DNA of 46,840 nt from a virus. Numbering within the stretch: the stretch's first letter is position 1; every line of letters begins with the position of its first letter. The position numbers and the translations under genes are program-made. A model generated the notes under the pieces. The model did no database searches. It saw only the letters and a program-made list of their open reading frames with translations, and had not been told where the DNA came from. The stretch is from the IMG/VR virus record IMGVR_UViG_3300024346_000121, positions 1 to 46,840 of that record; one strand, written 5' to 3'. Positions 46,593-46,840 of this stretch are shown one piece after another.

Positions 46593-46840
46593 AGTATAAT
46601 CCTTAGATTATAAATTCTTGTAAGTCGTTGAAATCCTTGGAAGTCTCTATAGAAATTCTAAAGAATTTTAAAAGTCTCTAAAGTCTCTACAGTTTGGAAA
46701 CTAGATTATAAATCTATGGAGATCTCTCAAGTCTTTTAAAGACTTTATAGCGTGGGCGATAGAATCTATTGATTCTTTGGAAGTCTTTTAAAGACTTTAT
46801 GGGGCGGGCAGGTGACCATACCCCCACCCCCCTATATATA
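46593..46840. repeat. Right copy of 248-bp direct repeat
   Basis: This copy is identical to bases 1-248 except T46770 in place of G178. It runs exactly to the window end, as expected when a circular or terminally redundant molecule is linearised with overlap. The sequence alone cannot tell a packaged terminal repeat from an assembly overlap; the mismatch points to population variation or an error at a contig end. Confidence 0.95.

Noticed and set aside
1-46840. tRNA genes, CRISPR arrays, insertion sequences, integrase or attachment site
   Set aside because: I saw no cloverleaf with TTCGA-type arm in the gaps, no regularly spaced repeats with spacers, and no transposase or integrase motifs. 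A tRNA search program was not run.
1-46840. Phage-encoded single-subunit RNA polymerase, as in T7
   Set aside because: No frame carries its motifs; the only large minus-strand enzymes are reductase, polymerase A and primase-helicase. Host-type promoters are present instead.

Overview
The window is a complete or near-complete genome of a tailed double-stranded DNA phage. The first 248 bases return at the right end (46593-46840) with one mismatch, so the unit length is 46592 bp and the map closes into a circle. Proteins recognised by motif give a podovirus-type virion (portal, scaffold, HK97-type capsid position, two tail-tube-like proteins, a fiber with an S74 chaperone, very large internal proteins) and a T7-like replisome (Zn-TOPRIM-DnaB primase-helicase, family A DNA polymerase, gp2.5-like SSB, endonuclease I-like resolvase). 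No phage RNA polymerase, integrase or recognisable repressor was found. Instead there are host-type TTGACA-N17-TAnnnT promoters. The AT-rich DNA, the B12-dependent (class II) ribonucleotide reductase, MazG, the Lys-rich TerL extension and small basic proteins familiar from ocean viromes suggest a virulent phage of a marine proteobacterium. SIO1/VpV262-type (Zobellviridae-like) phages are the closest analogy I can offer, as inference only.

Layout. 1-624 and 46218-46840 form one control region across the map junction, packed with inverted repeats and divergent promoters (leftward 432-460, rightward 565-593). 625-29928 is the rightward late arm: packaging (terS, a small gene, terL), portal and capsid, tail tube and fiber, a small holin, four internal virion proteins ending in a 1902-residue multidomain protein, M15 endolysin, a second holin and four small basic proteins. 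29936-46217 is the leftward arm, read from the right: an early block of many tiny genes (46217 to about 41530, several with one membrane segment), a DUF932-like protein, more small genes, MazG, then SSB, primase-helicase, DNA polymerase, a run of nucleases, DUF3310 and the class II reductase. The arms converge 7 bp apart at 29929-29935.

How it works together. Host sigma70-type RNA polymerase would read the early arm from several related promoters (432-460, 46285-46313, 43869-43897, 41447-41475, 39334-39362). UUCG hairpin terminators at 44561-44584 and 44128-44151 sit directly in front of ribosome binding sites and probably set stoichiometry. Replication enzymes and nucleases copy and resolve the DNA and recycle host nucleotides, the reductase supplies deoxynucleotides, and the late arm builds the particle. 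A terminator behind the capsid gene and a promoter inside the small holin gene probably divide the late arm into expression units. The strongest candidates for undescribed biology are the dyad-dense junction region, the paired 23-bp promoter block, the terminator-RBS cassettes, the composition break inside the fiber gene, and the overlapping reading frame at the portal end.
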